This document shows positions 61,535 to 64,000 of a stretch of DNA of 64,000 nucleotides, piece after piece; the first letter of the stretch is position 1; each line of letters begins with the position of its first letter. The notes under the pieces were generated by a model that was given only the letters and a program-made list of their open reading frames with translations, was not told the DNA's origin and made no database searches. This DNA is from an uncultured Thiotrichaceae bacterium. GTDB lineage: Bacteria > Pseudomonadota > Gammaproteobacteria > Thiotrichales > Thiotrichaceae. The position numbers and the translations under genes were made by a program. Location of the stretch: positions 1 through 64,000 of the forward strand of contig CALAMO010000025.1 of the NCBI GenBank assembly GCA_937925855.1, in the 5' to 3' direction.

Positions 61535-62593
61535 CTATTCCCCCGGTGTCAGCACAATATCCACCACCGCCCGTAAGCCGCCCTCGGTATGCTGCACATC
61601 CACCGCCGTAATATGGCCTTTATCGCGCGCTACAATCACGCTAATCCCATCGCCGAGGCGCGCTTTATTGCGCACGTTACGGGTATATTTATCCAGCTGG
61701 CGCGGGTCGATGCTGGCGCTGTCACTCATATCGAGTCCGGCCTGTTCGCGCACGTCGTTGAGTAATTCACTGGCCTGTGCTTCACCGATGAAATGGTTGG
61801 ACAGATCACGAATTTGGCCCAGCGACAGCTCATCATCGCCGGATAGGCTGGCTTCTAGCTTTTGGTTAAATTCCAGCGCTTTATCGACATCGTCCACTTG
61901 ATCAGACACCGCTTTCAGGAAGTCACCGGCGGCTTTGGCGTTAGTCTTGGGTGTTTCACTGAGGGCTGCTTTGAGAAAGGCATTCATCCAATATTTGGTC
62001 TTCTGGCCCAGCGCATCGATCACGTAGACCTGTTTGCTGCCGGAGAGGGTGAGCGCGCCTTTCTGGATGCGCTCCATCGAGATGCCGATGCGGTCGATAA
62101 CGGAGAGCGAGCCGTCGCTGTCCTGGACGTCGAGGTAGTCGCTTTTGCCTTCGATACGAAAGAAGCCGAGCGCCTGCGTTGGCTCATCGTTGACCACTAG
62201 GCCATCGAACAGAATGATAATAAATTCGCCGCCGCCAATATTAGGATGGGTGGAGACGCTGTAGAGGTGCTTGGCGATGCTTTGGCTGTGCAGGTTGAAC
62301 TGCTCAGGCGCGTCAAAGATTAGGCTGGAAAAGTGATAAATCGTGTTGAGCGACAAATCAGACTCATGAAAGAACTCATAAGAATTGCCCAGACGCAGGC
62401 TAGGTAACAGATAGCTACGCAGCAGCAGCTCGTCCAGCGTCGCCGAGCGCTGGGCCTCAGCCGGAGACAGGGTATAGCCTTCTTCCCGATTTTGATTGCC
62501 GATATGGTGGACAATCAGTTTGCTGATGCTGGCTTTGCTGGTATCGATCACGTCGGTTATCTCATCGCTAAAAAGAGAGGCAGATTCTAGCAT
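61535..62593 (-). CDS. nucleoid-associated protein NdpA/YejK family
   Basis: A 352-residue cytosolic protein of the YejK/NdpA family. Segments include ISKLIVHHIGNQNREEGYTLS, LRSYLLPSLRLGNSYEFFHES, GGGEFIIILFDGL, FFRIEGKSDYLDV and GSKQVYVIDALGQKTKYWMNAFL, near the C-terminus RLGDGISVIVARDKG. It is a nucleoid-bound DNA-binding protein of unknown precise role. It is convergent with rlmI over a 42-base gap. A weak ribosome site precedes the ATG. Confidence 0.88.
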   Translation of the reverse strand: MLESASLFSDEITDVIDTSKASISKLIVHHIGNQNREEGYTLSPAEAQRSATLDELLLRSYLLPSLRLGNSYEFFHESDLSLNTIYHFSSLIFDAPEQFNLHSQSIAKHLYSVSTHPNIGGGEFIIILFDGLVVNDEPTQALGFFRIEGKSDYLDVQDSDGSLSVIDRIGISMERIQKGALTLSGSKQVYVIDALGQKTKYWMNAFLKAALSETPKTNAKAAGDFLKAVSDQVDDVDKALEFNQKLEASLSGDDELSLGQIRDLSNHFIGEAQASELLNDVREQAGLDMSDSASIDPRQLDKYTRNVRNKARLGDGISVIVARDKGHITAVDVQHTEGGLRAVVDIVLTPGE

Positions 62594-62655
62594 GTTGATT
62601 TACTGTAAAGCAGCGCGAGTGATGTGTTAGGGTAGCTTTTTTGAGGTAATAATTT

Positions 62656-63285
62656 ATGCATGATTCACTCCAGCCGCTGAGCGATAGTCTTGCGGGTATT
62701 GACCTCACCGGTCATCCGCCGTTGGAACAATGGCACCCCGTCTACGAGGGTGAGATTGATATTGTGATTAAAGCCGACGGTACGTGGCTGCATGAGGGCC
62801 GGGGCTTTCAGCGCACCCGGCTGGTACAGCTGTTTGCCAGTATCTTGTGGTTTGAAAACGGTCAGCATTACCTCAAGACCCCGGCAGAGAAAATGCAGAT
62901 TACAGTCGAGGATGCGGCATTTTTTATACCGACCTTAACCGTATTGGCGGCGGGAACGGCACAGCAACAGCTGGTTTTTACCAGCAGCTACGGTGATCGG
63001 GTGCTGGCCGGAGTGGATCATCCGCTGTGGGTGGAGGAAGCTGAGGCAACGGGAGAACCCCGGCCTTATCTGGGCATGCGCTATGGGATGCGCGCCAAGC
63101 TATCGCGCAGTGTGTTCTATCAGCTGGCGGAGTTGGCGACCTTAAGTGTAGGCGCCGCCGCTGCTAGTGACAGCACTTCAAACGACGACGTTCCGACGGC
63201 TGAAACGGCTGGCGATGCGCTCAATAAGGAGTGTTGGGTCGTGCACAGCGCGGGCCAAGCTTTTGTGTTGGGTGAGGCGGAGTAA
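62656..63285 (+). CDS. DUF1285 domain protein
   Basis: A 209-residue cytosolic protein of the DUF1285 family, common in gammaproteobacteria. Segments include PPLEQWHPVYEGEIDIVIKADGTWLHEG, RTRLVQLFASILW, YLKTPAEKMQITVEDAAFF and the end PRPYLGMRYGMRAKLSRSVFYQLAELA. The C-terminal 40 residues are a serine/alanine-rich tail specific to this protein, ending VVHSAGQAFVLGEAE. GAGGTAA precedes the ATG. Function unknown. Confidence 0.85.
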   Translation: MHDSLQPLSDSLAGIDLTGHPPLEQWHPVYEGEIDIVIKADGTWLHEGRGFQRTRLVQLFASILWFENGQHYLKTPAEKMQITVEDAAFFIPTLTVLAAGTAQQQLVFTSSYGDRVLAGVDHPLWVEEAEATGEPRPYLGMRYGMRAKLSRSVFYQLAELATLSVGAAAASDSTSNDDVPTAETAGDALNKECWVVHSAGQAFVLGEAE

Positions 63286-63296
63286 GCAGCCTGTCT

Positions 63297-63851
63297 TCAG
63301 ACCGCTGTCAGCACCATGATTTCCACCGGCAGGCGATTACCGTCGTTTAAAATCAGCTGGCCGTTGATGACAGGCACCTGACTATTCAGCCGCAGATGGC
63401 GCGCTACGACTTGATTGCCTTCATAAAACACGGGGTGAGTACAGCCATCATATTCGATCCCAATCACCGGCACCGGATAATCCTTTGCCTCGCCAATAAA
63501 CACCGAGTCGCGCCGGGATTGCGCCCTGTCTGGCGCATGCGGGCGCGGCATACGATCCGCCACGCCACGGACTTGACGCGGTCTGTTTGGGTCTGCGGTT
63601 GTCGTGTCCACCCGTCGGTGCTTGGAAGCTATCGTGGGTTTTTGCTGATGTTTGCCGCTAAGTTGGTTAATAAAGTGATGCGCGACGCGACGCATACAGT
63701 GGGAAAGCGTGTTGTGCTGGGGTAATACCTGCCCTTGAAATAAATAGGGGTAGTGTTTTTTTACACGCCCGACAACAGGTACAGCGCAGCGTGTTTTCTG
63801 CCGCCCCAGTGCTTTCAGGCTGTGTTGTCCACTAGATAAAGAAATAAACAT
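63297..63851 (-). CDS. unrecognised hypothetical protein, 184 aa
   Basis: A 184-residue basic protein. The N-terminal two-thirds is histidine- and arginine-rich (QHNTLSHCMRRVAHHFINQ, HAPDRAQSRRDS) and looks disordered, while the C-terminal third is structured (VFIGEAKDYPVPVIGIEY, VFYEGNQVVARHLRLNS, GQLILNDGNRLPVEI). No signal peptide or membrane helix is clear. I use ATG 63851 (AGGAAA upstream) rather than a TTG seven codons earlier. I do not recognise the family. It converges on the DUF1285 gene with an 11-base gap. A plus-strand frame on its antisense is less convincing. Confidence 0.5.
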   Translation of the reverse strand: MFISLSSGQHSLKALGRQKTRCAVPVVGRVKKHYPYLFQGQVLPQHNTLSHCMRRVAHHFINQLSGKHQQKPTIASKHRRVDTTTADPNRPRQVRGVADRMPRPHAPDRAQSRRDSVFIGEAKDYPVPVIGIEYDGCTHPVFYEGNQVVARHLRLNSQVPVINGQLILNDGNRLPVEIMVLTAV

Positions 63852-64000
63852 TTGGTATTTCCTGTGCCCCAATACTTAAAACCTAACAAATGCTGATTGC
63901 CACATCGTCTTACAATTTGCTGTCAGGGCGCAGTGACAGAGGGATAACTGTGAGGGTATCCCCGACAAATTAATCAATCTGGTTCAAAAAAAACGACAAA

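Noticed and set aside
63396-63725. 109-codon plus-strand frame at the right edge
   Set aside because: It lies antisense to the minus-strand gene at 63297-63851, whose C-terminal third has a more protein-like composition and a usable ribosome site.

Overview
The window is a chromosomal segment of a gammaproteobacterium. Nearly all the conserved genes (gpmI, rph, rdgB, typA, polA, ruvB, a 1300-residue hrpA, qmcA/nfeD, rlmI, ndpA, a DUF1285 gene and zur-zrg) match gammaproteobacterial families. Base composition looks moderate, roughly half GC by eye. A complete Mrp-type Na+/H+ antiporter operon, a FadL-like porin and a secreted hydrolase suit an aquatic, possibly saline, heterotroph. I cannot name the genus. 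I saw no rRNA, tRNA, IS transposase, phage gene or CRISPR array.

Layout. 1-7.0 kb: housekeeping genes (gpmI, rph, rdgB, a PlsC-type acyltransferase, an outer-membrane barrel protein, typA). 7.1-10.7 kb: a small conserved protein, then a minus-strand operon of DUF1800, DUF1501 and a stand-alone Cas6/Cmx6-like RNA endonuclease. 11-17.8 kb: a secreted HExxH protein, a degenerate LytM/M23 protein, polA, a lipoprotein esterase-like protein and a DegS/HtrA protease. 17.9-26.9 kb: ruvB, nfeD-qmcA, hrpA, creD, ppk2. 27.3-35.7 kb: an IalB-like protein, a hexapeptide acetyltransferase, a ClC transporter, an unknown lipoprotein, a divergent FadL-porin/hydrolase-lipoprotein pair and a PfkB kinase. 35.9-43.4 kb: a nine-gene Mrp antiporter operon in the order E-F-G-B-C-D-D'-small protein-D''.

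43.5-50.4 kb holds the most striking system: a compact bacterial microcompartment (BMC) operon on the minus strand. In transcription order it encodes a PuuA-like glutamine-synthetase-family ligase, a BMC-P vertex protein, a BMC-H hexamer, an opine-dehydrogenase-like protein, a CoA-acylating aldehyde dehydrogenase, a BMC-T tandem shell protein, a malate dehydrogenase carrying an EutQ-like N-terminal domain, and a Rid-family protein lacking the canonical catalytic arginine. A perfect palindrome (CTGTATACAGTATACAG) lies just upstream of the ligase. The same 15-bp core lies 5 kb away, upstream of a sarcosine-oxidase-like FAD amine oxidase at 55.4 kb, so the oxidase probably belongs to the same regulon. 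Together they suggest a Puu-like route: glutamylation of an amine, FAD-dependent oxidation, then acyl-CoA formation in the shell with NAD recycling by malate dehydrogenase. The substrate is unknown.

50.7-55.2 kb: a carboxylesterase, then a zur-zrgABCD zinc operon with a good Zur box upstream. 56.6-60.1 kb: a DUF2235 hydrolase divergent from a TIR-domain gene. The TIR gene carries a GC-rich palindromic repeat inside its reading frame and overlaps the 3' end of an lldD-type FMN oxidoreductase. 60.3-63.9 kb: rlmI, ndpA, a DUF1285 gene and an unrecognised gene.
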